Part shown: positions 17,721 to 26,930 of the stretch, piece by piece
How the letters are laid out: every line of letters starts with the position of its first letter
How positions within the stretch are numbered: the stretch's first letter is position 1
DNA from: Eubacterium xylanophilum ATCC 35991
GTDB lineage: Bacteria; Bacillota; Clostridia; Lachnospirales; Lachnospiraceae
Length of the DNA stretch: 64,000 nucleotides
NCBI RefSeq assembly: GCF_000518685.1
Contig: NZ_KI912472.1
Location: 110,743-174,742, forward strand
Reading direction: 5' to 3'
Position numbers and translations under genes: made by a program
The notes under the pieces: model-generated
What the model saw: the letters and a program-made list of their open reading frames with translations, nothing else
Told to the model about the DNA's origin: nothing
The model's database searches: none

Positions 17721-18683
17721 ATGAACTTTAAAAATGTTGTAGTAGCTGGAGGCGGTGTACTGGGAACTCAGATAGGTTTGATGTGTGCATATACGGGACA
17801 TAAGGTGACATTTTGGTTGAGAAGTGAAGCTTCTATCGGGAGAACAGAACCTAAGATTGCTCGTTACACAGAAATGATGTTACAGGATCTTGAGGCCGCA
17901 AAAAATCTTGTCGGAAATCCCATTGGCGGAATGCTTTATCCTAGAGGACTTATCAGAAGCTGGGATGGAATCACAGCCGAGAAAATTGATCAACTCGTCA
18001 AAGACGGTGCTGAAGCACTGAAGAATAATATAACAATCGAAATCGACATGGCAAAGGCTCTCTCCGGAGCGGATATTGTTATAGAATCCATGTCTGAGGA
18101 TCCAAAAGCTAAGATTGGTGTATATGAGGCGATGAAGGATTTATTGGATCCCGATACAATTCTTTGTACAAACTCTTCTACTATGCTTCCAAGCACATTC
18201 GCAGAGTATACAGGAAGACCGGATAAGTATTGCGCTCTTCATTTTGCAAACACAATATGGAAGAATAACACAGCTGAAGTAATGGGGCACCCTGGAACTG
18301 ACGCAAATGTCTATAATAAAGTTGTCGAATTCGCCGATGAAATCAACATGGTTCCACTCAAACTTCACAAGGAACAGCCTGGGTATATACTCAATTCCAT
18401 GCTTGTTCCATTCCTCACAGCAGCCCAATCTCTGTGGGCTAATGAAGTTTCTGACCCTGAGACAATCGATCTCACATGGAGACTAGCCACGGGAGCACCA
18501 GCCGGACCATTTCAGATACTTGATATTGTTGGACTTGAAACAGCTTATAATATCAACCAGATGAAGCCTGAAGCGGCTGATGAAACAAGTACGACATACA
18601 AAATCGGAAAGCTTCTCAAAGAAAAAATCGACAAAGGCGAAACGGGAATCAACAGCGGAAAAGGATTCTATGAATACAAATAA
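17721..18683 (+). CDS. 3-hydroxyacyl-CoA dehydrogenase family protein
   Basis: Cytoplasmic NAD(P)-dependent dehydrogenase of 320 residues. The N-terminal Rossmann motif is VVVAGGGVLGTQIG (about 6-19). The segment GADIVIESMSEDPKAK and the catalytic-region signatures NTSS-like TNSSTMLPS and HFANTIWKN match the 3-hydroxyacyl-CoA dehydrogenase family. So does the C-terminal domain with PGYILNSMLVPFL and GPFQILDIVGL. It is longer than typical butyryl-pathway Hbd (about 280 residues) and is not next to crotonase or thiolase genes. Its substrate may therefore be a different 3-hydroxyacyl-CoA or a hydroxy acid. The start follows AAGGAGG. Single gene, closed by a shared hairpin. Confidence 0.85.
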   Translation: MNFKNVVVAGGGVLGTQIGLMCAYTGHKVTFWLRSEASIGRTEPKIARYTEMMLQDLEAAKNLVGNPIGGMLYPRGLIRSWDGITAEKIDQLVKDGAEALKNNITIEIDMAKALSGADIVIESMSEDPKAKIGVYEAMKDLLDPDTILCTNSSTMLPSTFAEYTGRPDKYCALHFANTIWKNNTAEVMGHPGTDANVYNKVVEFADEINMVPLKLHKEQPGYILNSMLVPFLTAAQSLWANEVSDPETIDLTWRLATGAPAGPFQILDIVGLETAYNINQMKPEAADETSTTYKIGKLLKEKIDKGETGINSGKGFYEYK

Positions 18684-18703
18684 ATTTATAAATAGCTAGT
18701 AAA

Positions 18704-18729
18704 AGGCCACCGATCAGTCGGTGGCCTTA
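18704..18729. terminator. Bidirectional terminator between convergent genes
   Basis: Perfect stem AAGGCCACCGA / TCGGTGGCCTT around a TCAG loop, between the converging dehydrogenase (+) and PBP (-) genes. T-rich flanks are present on both strands, TTTTAC on the minus side being the stronger. Confidence 0.85.
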
Positions 18730-18734
18730 ATCAA

Positions 18735-20297
18735 TTATAGGAAATAAGCATCAAATATACGTCTGGCGATAGGCACAGCATGCGCCCCACCGGTTCCGGC
18801 TCCCTCTACAATCACACTAATTGTCAGGCACTTCTTGCCCTGCTTGGCATAGCCTACAAACCACGCATGTGAATCATTTGAACCCTCCTTGAACTCTGCG
18901 GATCCGGTCTTGCCGCCTGCAGAGTAATTTGAGGATTGGAGCGCCGTAGCAGTTCCCCGCGAAACCGTAGCACTCATGGCCTCTTTAAGTGCCTTCACTT
19001 CTTTCTTGCTAATTGATGCAGAAAGTTCTTCCGGCTCTCTCTTAGAAATAACATTTCCATAAGTGTCACTTATATGGTCTACCAATCGCGGTTTTACAAG
19101 TGTCCCATTGTTCATCACCGCATTCACAAGAAAAATGTTCTGAAGCGGGGATGTCAACACATCGCCCTGGCCGATAGAAGCTTGCATGATATCTCCAGTC
19201 CCAAGTCCACTAAGATCAAATCTTGCACTCTTTTGCTCAACCTCAGAAATAGGCATTGTCTTGTTGTAGTAGAACTTCTCGCAGAGCTTGGTCCAACTGG
19301 ATGTGCTTAAACCCTTACCTATTTCAGCAAATGCTGAATTACAGGACTTGGCAAAGGCAGTATCAAGATCAAGCTTTCCATGCACAGTATTTCCGTAACA
19401 GTGAATGGATTCAGAATCCGTTCCAATCTTGCCCTTACAATTATACGTAAACTTCTTATAATCCTTGTTTTCCCTCATATACTCAAGCAATGTATAGAGT
19501 TTAAATGTAGATCCCGGCGGATACAAGCCCTGAGTAGCTCTATTGTAAAGTGATGAACTGTCCACTGAATTTATCAACTTCTCCCATCTTTCTGCAATAT
19601 AATTGGGATTATATGTTGGCTTTGAAACCATGGTGAGAATCGATCCGTCACTTGGATCCATTACCACAACTGCACCTTTTCTATTGCCCAAAGCCTCACT
19701 TGCTATTCTTGTCAAATCGACATTAAGGGTGGTAACCACGTTATCCCCGGGATTTTTCTTGCCCTTCAGACTATTTACGACAGCTGTTACCGGATTAATG
19801 CTTGAGTTTAATAATGTAAAACTCTCCGATGCCTCTATCCCCGTTCTTCCATGAGATGTTCTTCCTACCACATGGGCAAATAGTCCGTCAAATGGATACT
19901 CACGCCTTTCCTTGCCATCCGATCCGGTGACAGTTTTGGCGAGAACTGTTCCGTCTGCCGACTGAATACTTCCCTTTATCACTCTCTCTGCCAATAAATC
20001 TTGTCTTCTGTTTTGCGGATTATTGAGAATTTGATCCTTGTCCTTTGACAAGAAAAACATAACATATCCCGTCATAAATACAAACAAAAACAAGAAAATA
20101 TAGGTCACTACTGCAATTTCTCTATTGCTTTTTTTGTTCAGCGCTATTAGCGTTGTCTCCTGAAAACTCTGAGTGTCTTGCTTTTGTTTTTTCTTTTTCT
20201 TAGGTTTTGGACTTTGTAATGGCTGTTCTTTGTTCTTTTTTCTATTTCTCGCTGAACGAACCCCCTCTTGGATGCGTTCACTCTCACTTCTCTTCAT
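18735..20297 (-). CDS. pbpA: Class B penicillin-binding protein (PbpA-like transpeptidase)
   Basis: Membrane-anchored D,D-transpeptidase of 520 residues that cross-links peptidoglycan. A highly basic cytoplasmic N-terminus (about 1-50, Lys/Gln-rich) precedes one membrane helix (about 60-82, VVTYIFLFLFVFMTGYVMFF). The transpeptidase domain follows, with the catalytic serine in PPGSTFK (about Ser263), SCN in FAKSCNSAF, and KTGSAEF. I chose ATG at 20297 because GGGAGGGGG lies just upstream; the 21 residues ahead of it in the open frame have no ribosome site. It overlaps the RodA-like gene by 14 nt, so the SEDS polymerase and its partner PBP are translationally coupled. The lack of a large pedestal resembles PbpA rather than FtsI. 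Confidence 0.9.
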   Translation of the reverse strand: MKRSESERIQEGVRSARNRKKNKEQPLQSPKPKKKKKQKQDTQSFQETTLIALNKKSNREIAVVTYIFLFLFVFMTGYVMFFLSKDKDQILNNPQNRRQDLLAERVIKGSIQSADGTVLAKTVTGSDGKERREYPFDGLFAHVVGRTSHGRTGIEASESFTLLNSSINPVTAVVNSLKGKKNPGDNVVTTLNVDLTRIASEALGNRKGAVVVMDPSDGSILTMVSKPTYNPNYIAERWEKLINSVDSSSLYNRATQGLYPPGSTFKLYTLLEYMRENKDYKKFTYNCKGKIGTDSESIHCYGNTVHGKLDLDTAFAKSCNSAFAEIGKGLSTSSWTKLCEKFYYNKTMPISEVEQKSARFDLSGLGTGDIMQASIGQGDVLTSPLQNIFLVNAVMNNGTLVKPRLVDHISDTYGNVISKREPEELSASISKKEVKALKEAMSATVSRGTATALQSSNYSAGGKTGSAEFKEGSNDSHAWFVGYAKQGKKCLTISVIVEGAGTGGAHAVPIARRIFDAYFL

Positions 20298-21609
20298 ATT
20301 TGTCCCCCTCCCCTTTACTGTTAATAACATACATTCCCTGAATAATACTAAACAGGGCAATCGTACTCATTATCGAACTTCCTCCGTAACTAATCAGAGG
20401 CAGGGTCACTCCCGTTGACGGAATGAATTTGGTTACTCCCCCGACGCATATAAATACCTGAACAATAAATATTACACTAAGTCCAAAGGCAGTTAACTTG
20501 TGAAAACGATTCTTCATTTTCATAGCTATATTCATAAACATGATAAAACTGCTAAGATATACAAGCAGAAGGCATATTGCAAAAGCCCCTCCTAACTCCT
20601 CTGAGATAGCCGCAAATATAAAATCGCTTTCCACCACCGGCACACTGGTAGGAAGTCCCTTTCCAAGCCCAAGTCCTATAAAACCACCCGTTCCTATGGC
20701 AAATAATGACTGGGAAACCTGATATCCGGATGTCGTAATATGTCCAAATGGATCCTGCCAAGCAATTACTCGATTTCTCACATGTGAAAATAGTCTGTAA
20801 GCCACAAGCGCAGCTCCTGTTCCACCAATGGCACCGAGAAATACATAGGCAATTCTAGTGGTTGCCACGTAGAGCACCATAATGTATGTAAAGAAATATA
20901 TGAGGGCAGCTCCTAGGTCCTTTTCCAAGACTAAGATAATGACGTGAACTGCCGCAACTCCACTGACTATTGCAATCTTTTTGAGGCTGAGCTTTCTGGA
21001 GAGCAGGGAAGCTATGAAAAATACAAATATTATCTTTACAAACTCGGAAGGCTGAATCGCAATTCCACCAAAACTTATCCAGTTTCTAGATCCATATTTT
21101 TCCACACCTATGATAAAAACCAGCATGAGAAAGGCGATGCCAACCATTGCATACTGCCAGCCCATTTTCTCCAAAATCTTCAGCTTTTCTATTATCACAG
21201 GAACAAATATACATATTCCCAGGGCTATGGAAGCCATGATTATCTGATGAAGGGCATAGTCATAAGATAGTCTGGCTAACATAACAAATCCAACCATCAT
21301 GCACATCATCATATTGTTGAATACAAGCCTAGATAAGCCCTTGTAACACACTTGATACAAGAACAAAAATACGAAGTAGAACAATAATCCAATTATCCAA
21401 ATAATTATATATTTTATGCTTTTATTCTCCATAATTAGGATTACACTCATAACCAAATGAAGTAAAACGGTAAACACCTGCTGAGTTGTATAAACACCAT
21501 TTTGCTTCTCCGGATTGGTATAACGAAGCCCAAAAAAACAATAGAATGTATATACTGCAAAAAGCAGCACTATCACATATCTAAGGCTCTCAACTATAAA
21601 CAATTCCAT
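20284..21609 (-). CDS. rodA: SEDS-family peptidoglycan glycosyltransferase (RodA/FtsW/SpoVE)
   Basis: Polytopic membrane protein of 441 residues with about ten hydrophobic segments, which polymerises lipid II. Family motifs are GSRNWISFGGIAIQPSEF(V)K (about 165-185), the catalytic-loop region EKDLGAALIYF (about 220-232), and the C-terminal SYGGSS that closes all SEDS proteins. A long first part with four or more helices before the signature is typical of the RodA that pairs with PbpA in Gram-positive bacteria. It starts at 21609 inside the end of the U32 gene (16-nt overlap) with AAAGG upstream and overlaps pbpA at its own end. Confidence 0.9.
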   Translation of the reverse strand: MELFIVESLRYVIVLLFAVYTFYCFFGLRYTNPEKQNGVYTTQQVFTVLLHLVMSVILIMENKSIKYIIIWIIGLLFYFVFLFLYQVCYKGLSRLVFNNMMMCMMVGFVMLARLSYDYALHQIIMASIALGICIFVPVIIEKLKILEKMGWQYAMVGIAFLMLVFIIGVEKYGSRNWISFGGIAIQPSEFVKIIFVFFIASLLSRKLSLKKIAIVSGVAAVHVIILVLEKDLGAALIYFFTYIMVLYVATTRIAYVFLGAIGGTGAALVAYRLFSHVRNRVIAWQDPFGHITTSGYQVSQSLFAIGTGGFIGLGLGKGLPTSVPVVESDFIFAAISEELGGAFAICLLLVYLSSFIMFMNIAMKMKNRFHKLTAFGLSVIFIVQVFICVGGVTKFIPSTGVTLPLISYGGSSIMSTIALFSIIQGMYVINSKGEGDKYEEK

Positions 21610-23822
21610 CTGTTCAATACCTTTCTTATCTCCTCATCACTCTCAAATGTAAACTGCAACTCTGACATATTGCAGATTTCATCTGTCTCATATTCCTCTG
21701 ATTCTCTCTCGTATATAATATTATAACAATACTTACAATTTCTCTCCACGATAAATCTATCTCTCTTGGGAAGTTCTATCTCCTTACAGCGATTCTCCCC
21801 ACCACAGGATTCACTTAATGTGGCAAAAAGACACCCTTCGGTGAGCATTACTGGTCTTTTGCCATATGCTATAAAACTGTGCTTTTTTGCTCCAAGTTTG
21901 GCATATGTTTCCCAAGCCCTGCGGTTTGTAACATATAATCCGCTTCCAATAACAAGTTCGCCCTTTTCTCCCAGATTTTGATACAATTCCAGGCCTTGAA
22001 TAGTCGAGGCGATTACTCCTGATTTACCATCAAATGCATGTCCTTGAGATCTCCATTCTCGCATAAATTTTTCCCTATTATCTCCCTTGAGTATTCTTGG
22101 AAATGCCACATAATACTCCCTGTCTCTTAGAATATCGCCAAGTTTTCCCCATTCACCGGAATTAGGAAAATCATCAAGATATATACAAACTTTTATATCC
22201 TCTCTCAGGGAATCCGCAAATTCCTCGTATTGAGCCATCTTCTTAAAAGAAACCATCACGAACTCGCCCTCTAATAACTCTGCCACTTCATCTTCTTTAC
22301 CTTCCGGTAATTCTCTGTGATAATCTGACACGATTAGCTTTTCCAGCTCTTCAAGCCCCTTCCTGCGAAGCTTGTTGATCTCACCGAGGGGAAGAAAGAT
22401 GCCTGACTCCACGTCAAACTCAGCCTCTCCAATCTCAAACTTGGTTTCTCCGGTCTTTCTGATTCGCTTTTCTATATCTTCAGCTGTAACAGGTCTCTTG
22501 CCGGCAACCTCCACAATCTGGCCGGTTTCCACAACACTCTTTTCTCCGCAAGAAAACTCCACTCTGACCTCTTCTCCAACCTTGGAAGTTACCTTGACTT
22601 CTGCAAGCTTCTTGGTTCTTGCATTTTCTACAGCTGTAGTCACTTCGTCAATCAAGCTATTATTCTTGGTTCTATAAACTCCCATTCCTGCTCTAACTCT
22701 AAGTCCCTTAGTAAATCTGGCATTGATTTCCTCTCCCGCTTTACTTCCCGCGCCGAGAGTATAATCATACTCCTTGTTCTGAGCATCATCTCTTAATTCG
22801 AGTACATCCTGAGGATATACATCTTTTTCAAGCTTTATAGTTGCCAGATTCTTTCCTTCAGAAACCTTGGTAACTTTTCCAACTTTCACGCCGAAGTGCC
22901 CATTCACCTTGGGATATACAAGGCTCTTCTTAATATCTTTTCCACCGAACAAAAATCCCTTGGTAAACTCGCCTCTATTGTATACATCTGCAAGTTTTCT
23001 CATATCATCTGCCATCTCAACCTTGTTGGGCTTTTCTCCCGCGAGATGGATGTCGGAATATTTTCGATACATATATGATGCAAGCGCCGCATAAGTCGGG
23101 CTCTTCATACGTCCTTCTATCTTAAAAGAGCATACCCCCGCATCGATTAACTGACCTATATCCGCAAGGCCACACAAATCTCTCGTGCTGAGAAGATGTC
23201 CCCTCCTGCCATCTGCAACCATAGGTAGCCTGCAAGGCTGAGCGCACATCCCTCTGTTTCCACTTCTGCCACCGATTACTTCACTCATCCTGCATTGTCC
23301 TGAGTAGCAATAACAAAGTGCTCCGTGGACAAATACCTCCAACTCCAGGTCCGTCGCCTTTCTGAAGGCTCGAATTTCCTCGATAGTCAACTCTCTGGAT
23401 GGAACAATACGGGTTATAGCCGGATGGAGGACCTGACACGCCTCTCCGTTTAGCACCGTCATCTGCGTGCTTCCATGAATATTTAAATCAGGAAAATGTT
23501 CCGCCAAATAGTTAACAACTCCAAAATCCTGCACTATTATACCATCCAAACCGTACTCATAAAGCGGCGCTACAAGGTTTTCAATCTGCCCTATTTCAGT
23601 GTCATTTAGGAGTGTATTAAGGGTGAGATATATCTTCTTATCACAAAAATGCGCATAATCTAAAAGATCACACAATTCCTCCACTGACGGATTCTTGGCA
23701 TATGCTCTGGCAGAAAACTTACTGGTTCCGGTGTACACAGCATCAGCTCCCGCCGCAAATGCGCTATATATTCCCTCCACCGATCCCCCCGGTGCGAGTA
23801 TTTCTACTTCTCTATTTCTCAT
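21594..23822 (-). CDS. Peptidase U32 family protein (TrhP/RlhA-like, with C-terminal DUF3656-type region)
   Basis: Protein of about 742 residues. The N-terminal U32 barrel has EILAPGGSVEGIYSAFAAGADAVYTG (about 5-30) and the cysteine cluster around CYCYSGQCRM and RGMCAQPCR (about 170-205), as in U32 members that act in tRNA/rRNA hydroxylation. A further Cys pair CKYCYN occurs near the C-terminus (about 700). Despite the historical peptidase name, characterised members such as TrhP and RlhA modify RNA, so that is the likelier job (inference). I prefer ATG at 23822, with AAAGG 9 nt upstream, over an upstream start lacking a ribosome site. It heads the U32-rodA-pbpA operon. Confidence 0.85.
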   Translation of the reverse strand: MRNREVEILAPGGSVEGIYSAFAAGADAVYTGTSKFSARAYAKNPSVEELCDLLDYAHFCDKKIYLTLNTLLNDTEIGQIENLVAPLYEYGLDGIIVQDFGVVNYLAEHFPDLNIHGSTQMTVLNGEACQVLHPAITRIVPSRELTIEEIRAFRKATDLELEVFVHGALCYCYSGQCRMSEVIGGRSGNRGMCAQPCRLPMVADGRRGHLLSTRDLCGLADIGQLIDAGVCSFKIEGRMKSPTYAALASYMYRKYSDIHLAGEKPNKVEMADDMRKLADVYNRGEFTKGFLFGGKDIKKSLVYPKVNGHFGVKVGKVTKVSEGKNLATIKLEKDVYPQDVLELRDDAQNKEYDYTLGAGSKAGEEINARFTKGLRVRAGMGVYRTKNNSLIDEVTTAVENARTKKLAEVKVTSKVGEEVRVEFSCGEKSVVETGQIVEVAGKRPVTAEDIEKRIRKTGETKFEIGEAEFDVESGIFLPLGEINKLRRKGLEELEKLIVSDYHRELPEGKEDEVAELLEGEFVMVSFKKMAQYEEFADSLREDIKVCIYLDDFPNSGEWGKLGDILRDREYYVAFPRILKGDNREKFMREWRSQGHAFDGKSGVIASTIQGLELYQNLGEKGELVIGSGLYVTNRRAWETYAKLGAKKHSFIAYGKRPVMLTEGCLFATLSESCGGENRCKEIELPKRDRFIVERNCKYCYNIIYERESEEYETDEICNMSELQFTFESDEEIRKVLNRWNCL

Positions 23823-23897
23823 AATTCTGAGCCTTTCGCCCTCGGCGCATAGCCCTGTGTCACCTTCTTTCATGCATAATTTTTAACATATACAAAT

Positions 23898-23920
23898 GGG
23901 AAACAGACGAACTGTTCCCC
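23898..23920 (-). terminator. Terminator after the ZapA-like gene
   Basis: Nine-base arms (23898-23906 and 23912-23920) with a 5-nt loop. The single non-Watson-Crick position is a G-T pair only in the minus-strand transcript, which supports function in that direction. The T tract is poor (ATTTG). Confidence 0.55.
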
Positions 23921-23932
23921 AATATTTGAATT

Positions 23933-24979
23933 CTAGTTATTTCTCCCTCTTCGAGATTTCTTATTTCTTCCACCCTCTTCGGTTTTATTCTTGAGATCAT
24001 CTATCTCCTGCTCAAGAATATCTACCAACTCTTGATATTCCTTATTCTCTTCCTTATACTTCTCCTCGGCCTTAATCTTCTCTTCCTCGAAGTGCTCCTT
24101 CATCTTGAGATTGGCCGCCTGCTGCTTCTTCACAAGATCCGCCTTGGCCTCCTCAAACTGCTTCAGGAGATCCTCCTTGGTATTCTTACTATCTTCCACA
24201 GCCTTCTTAGCTTTATCCTCAGCGCGCTTAAGCTTGGTTTCCAATGTCTTAATCTTGCGCTCATCGTCCTTGGTCTTCTTCTCCAAAGCCTTGTCAGCTT
24301 CTGCAGCTGCCTTGTCTGCTTTGGTAACCTTAGAATTCATTTCCTCGATTTGAGCGCTGAACTCGTCTCGCTTAGTCTCCGCTTCGGCCAGCTTTTCCTT
24401 GAGCTCAGCGATTTCATACTCATATCCCGCTTTCAGCTCACTGACTTTGACATTCAATCTGTCCTTATCCTTTTGCAATCCTTCGGACTTCTTAATTTCT
24501 ATATCAAGCTTTGTGGCGTTGGAACTGCTCTCCGCCTCGGCCTGCTTTAACTGCTCCTCTAACTCCTTAATCTTCGCTTTATTCTCATCGCGAACAGCTG
24601 AGAGCTTCAAGTTCATGGCTTTTGCCTCTTCTAACTGCCTTCGCAACTCATTGACATTCTTATCAAGTCCATCTGAGTTACTCTTGCTTTCAAGAATCTC
24701 ATGCTTCATGTTCAGCACGATCTCGTCTTTTCTCTCATTATCACGAACCATAGCTATTCTAGCATCTCGTTCCTTGAAATAATCATCTGCTATATTAAGA
24801 GTCAGAAAAATATCCCGCAATTCCATGTCCAAAGTATAATAATAATCTTGAGACTTTAACTGCGCGAATTTTTCATTGAGATAAGATGCAATCTTTTGTA
24901 AATACTCAGGGCTCTCAACTCCGCTGAGATTGTACTGTTTACCATTGATTATAACGGCAACATGATTCTTTGTACTCAT
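23933..24979 (-). CDS. zapA: ZapA-like cell-division protein with long coiled-coil extension
   Basis: Predicted FtsZ-associated protein of 348 residues. The first 75 residues match ZapA (VAVIINGKQYNLSGVESPEYLQKIASYLNEKF, then ELRDIFLTLNIADDYF). The rest, about 90-335, is an almost unbroken coiled coil rich in Glu, Lys and Ala heptads, with a basic tail (KKSRRGRNN). Ordinary ZapA is about 85-140 residues, so this is an extended form. ATG at 24979 follows GAGG. It has its own promoter. Inference: the coiled coil may let it bundle FtsZ filaments or bind another divisome component. Confidence 0.8.
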   Translation of the reverse strand: MSTKNHVAVIINGKQYNLSGVESPEYLQKIASYLNEKFAQLKSQDYYYTLDMELRDIFLTLNIADDYFKERDARIAMVRDNERKDEIVLNMKHEILESKSNSDGLDKNVNELRRQLEEAKAMNLKLSAVRDENKAKIKELEEQLKQAEAESSSNATKLDIEIKKSEGLQKDKDRLNVKVSELKAGYEYEIAELKEKLAEAETKRDEFSAQIEEMNSKVTKADKAAAEADKALEKKTKDDERKIKTLETKLKRAEDKAKKAVEDSKNTKEDLLKQFEEAKADLVKKQQAANLKMKEHFEEEKIKAEEKYKEENKEYQELVDILEQEIDDLKNKTEEGGRNKKSRRGRNN

Positions 24980-25001
24980 AAAAATCCTCATTTCATAAAC
25001 G

Positions 25002-25030
25002 ATTATAATAATTCATAATGATTTAGTCAA
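25002..25030 (-). promoter_or_regulatory. Sigma-A promoter of the ZapA-like gene
   Basis: Minus strand: -35 TTGACT (25025-25030), 17-bp spacer, consensus -10 TATAAT (25002-25007), 23 bp before the start codon. Confidence 0.8.
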
Positions 25031-25048
25031 AAACCACCACTTATTATT

Positions 25049-25699
25049 TTACAATATAATCTTTTTTGCGTCAATGGAAAAGTCCCTAATAGCATAATCC
25101 ATCTGCTCTTCTAAACGCAAGAAATCAGCCGCACTCTCACTGTCATAAACCACTGCCGTTTTAAAACCGGCATCTCTTGCCGCCACTAATCCCTCTCCTA
25201 AATCCTCAAAAACTATGCACTCCTCCGGCAAAACTCCCATTTTTTCGGCTTCTCTCAAATATACGTCGGCAAACTTTTTGCCCTTTCCCACTTCCTTGGT
25301 CTCAGTAATAGAGTGAAAATATTCCGCCACCCCATTGTTTTCCAAACACTTCCCATACAACTCATGGTTGGAAGATGTGGCAATTCCAAGTAGCAGACCA
25401 TTTTTCTTAAATCTCTCAAGAAGCTCCTTTACCCCGGGTTTGAGCTTTACTTCATTGTGGTATTTGTCCCTGGCCAGCTCATTCCACTCCGCCAAAATGT
25501 CGTCTATGTCCTCCCCAAGGCCGAACCTCTCATTGGTATAGATTGCAACTTCTCTAAATCCCATAGATGCAATTATCTTCCCATAATCGTCAGGAACCTC
25601 AAAACCCCTCTTGCCGAGAAAATCAAAGTCAACTCTAGCCCACACATAGAGGGAATCCAGTAGAGTTCCATCCAAGTCAAATATCGCCGCTTTTATCAT
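25049..25699 (-). CDS. HAD-superfamily phosphatase/phosphoglucomutase-like hydrolase
   Basis: Cytoplasmic HAD-type hydrolase of 216 residues. Motif I is FDLDGTLLDS, with Asp8 as nucleophile and Asp10 as acid/base. Motif II lies in GIATSSN (about 103-109), the motif III lysine in the GKGKKFAD area, and motif IV in CIVFEDLGEGLVAARDAG (about 165-182). The cap between motifs I and II is helical (subclass I), as in beta-phosphoglucomutase and phosphoglycolate phosphatase. The exact substrate cannot be told. ATG at 25699 has GGAAG upstream, and the gene overlaps the end of folC by 23 nt, so the two are coupled. Confidence 0.85.
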   Translation of the reverse strand: MIKAAIFDLDGTLLDSLYVWARVDFDFLGKRGFEVPDDYGKIIASMGFREVAIYTNERFGLGEDIDDILAEWNELARDKYHNEVKLKPGVKELLERFKKNGLLLGIATSSNHELYGKCLENNGVAEYFHSITETKEVGKGKKFADVYLREAEKMGVLPEECIVFEDLGEGLVAARDAGFKTAVVYDSESAADFLRLEEQMDYAIRDFSIDAKKIIL

Positions 25700-26915
25700 C
25701 ACACACTTCCTTCAGATTTGATAAGCTTCCAAACACCAATACACTTCCATCCCTTCCCGCAAGCTTCTTAGCATATTCAAATCCCTCTTTGACACTCTGA
25801 AATGCAAAAACTTCCAGGTTTTCTCGCTCAATCTCCGCCTTTAACTTCTCTGCATCAAGCCCCCTCGGCATGGGTGGCGTAACTGTCACAAGTGCATCAA
25901 AGTCCTCCTCCATTATATCAAGCATCTCCCTGTAATCCTTATCTGCAAATACGCCCATTACTCCAACCAGCTTCCCGGAAAAATAAGTCCTGACCGTCTC
26001 ATGGAGCATCCTAACTGCTGATATGTTATGAGCTCCATCCACAATAACCAAGGGATTTTCTTGAATCTTTTGAAACCTTCCCGGCCAAATCATATTTTCC
26101 AGTCCAACTTTAATATCATGTAAACCCGCAAATTCTCTGGCGGCTTCGATGGCGATACATGCATTGTAAACCTGATATTTGCCAAGAGCTTTTATCTTAT
26201 AATCCTCACCTTTATAGCAGAAAAATGTTCCGTCAAGAGTCATGCTTTCTATGCTTATATCCTCTTCATTTACAACAACCGGCAGCTTAGTATTAACGGC
26301 TCTATACTCATCTATTATCACTTTTTCGGCCTCAGCAAAAGGTTGATATGTGACAAGTGGAGAATCTTTCTTTATAATTCCCGCTTTATTATATGCTATT
26401 TTTTCAACAGTATCCCCGAGAAAACCTGTATGATCAAGGGAAACCGGAGTTATTATTGTCATCAGGGGATTTTTGACTACATTTGTAGAATCAAGTCTTC
26501 CTCCCATACCTACTTCCAAGAGAATAAAATCAGGTTTAATCTCCCCAAAATACACAAAGGCCACGGCTGTGTCTATCTCAAAATCCGTCGGTCTCCTTAT
26601 ATCAGGGTTCATCTCACCTATAGAATCTAGAATTTTATCTTTTATTCTATCATAATCACTTCGCGGAATGTTTTTCCTAGTCTTAGTATCCCTATACTGT
26701 ATAATCTCCATATCGTCGAATACAGCAGGTGAAACGAATTTTCCTACCTTGTACCCGGCTGTGACCAATATCTCCTCTAAAAAAGCCAATACGGAGCCCT
26801 TACCGTTAGTTCCGGCTATATGAATTATTCTTTGCTCTCTCTCTGGATTATCATTGACCCTGAGAAGCTCTTTGATTGATTCCAATCCCAGCTTGATTTC
26901 ACTTAGTTCTCTCAT
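25677..26915 (-). CDS. folC: Folylpolyglutamate synthase / dihydrofolate synthase
   Basis: Cytoplasmic ATP-dependent ligase that adds glutamate to folates (and to dihydropteroate in bifunctional members). In its 412 residues, the P-loop AGTNGKGS sits at about 34-41, LEVGMGGRLDSTN at about 135-147 (the Mur-ligase-like omega loop and Mg site), the conserved HTGFLGDTVEKIAYNKAGIIK at about 165-185, and VDGAHN near 290. The start ATG at 26915 follows AAGGAAAA. The upstream 5' region contains two palindromic repeat elements ending only 15 nt before the start codon. No clear promoter was found between them and the serA terminator. Confidence 0.93.
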   Translation of the reverse strand: MRELSEIKLGLESIKELLRVNDNPEREQRIIHIAGTNGKGSVLAFLEEILVTAGYKVGKFVSPAVFDDMEIIQYRDTKTRKNIPRSDYDRIKDKILDSIGEMNPDIRRPTDFEIDTAVAFVYFGEIKPDFILLEVGMGGRLDSTNVVKNPLMTIITPVSLDHTGFLGDTVEKIAYNKAGIIKKDSPLVTYQPFAEAEKVIIDEYRAVNTKLPVVVNEEDISIESMTLDGTFFCYKGEDYKIKALGKYQVYNACIAIEAAREFAGLHDIKVGLENMIWPGRFQKIQENPLVIVDGAHNISAVRMLHETVRTYFSGKLVGVMGVFADKDYREMLDIMEEDFDALVTVTPPMPRGLDAEKLKAEIERENLEVFAFQSVKEGFEYAKKLAGRDGSVLVFGSLSNLKEVCDDKSGDI

Positions 26916-26930
26916 AGTTTTCCTTAAAAA

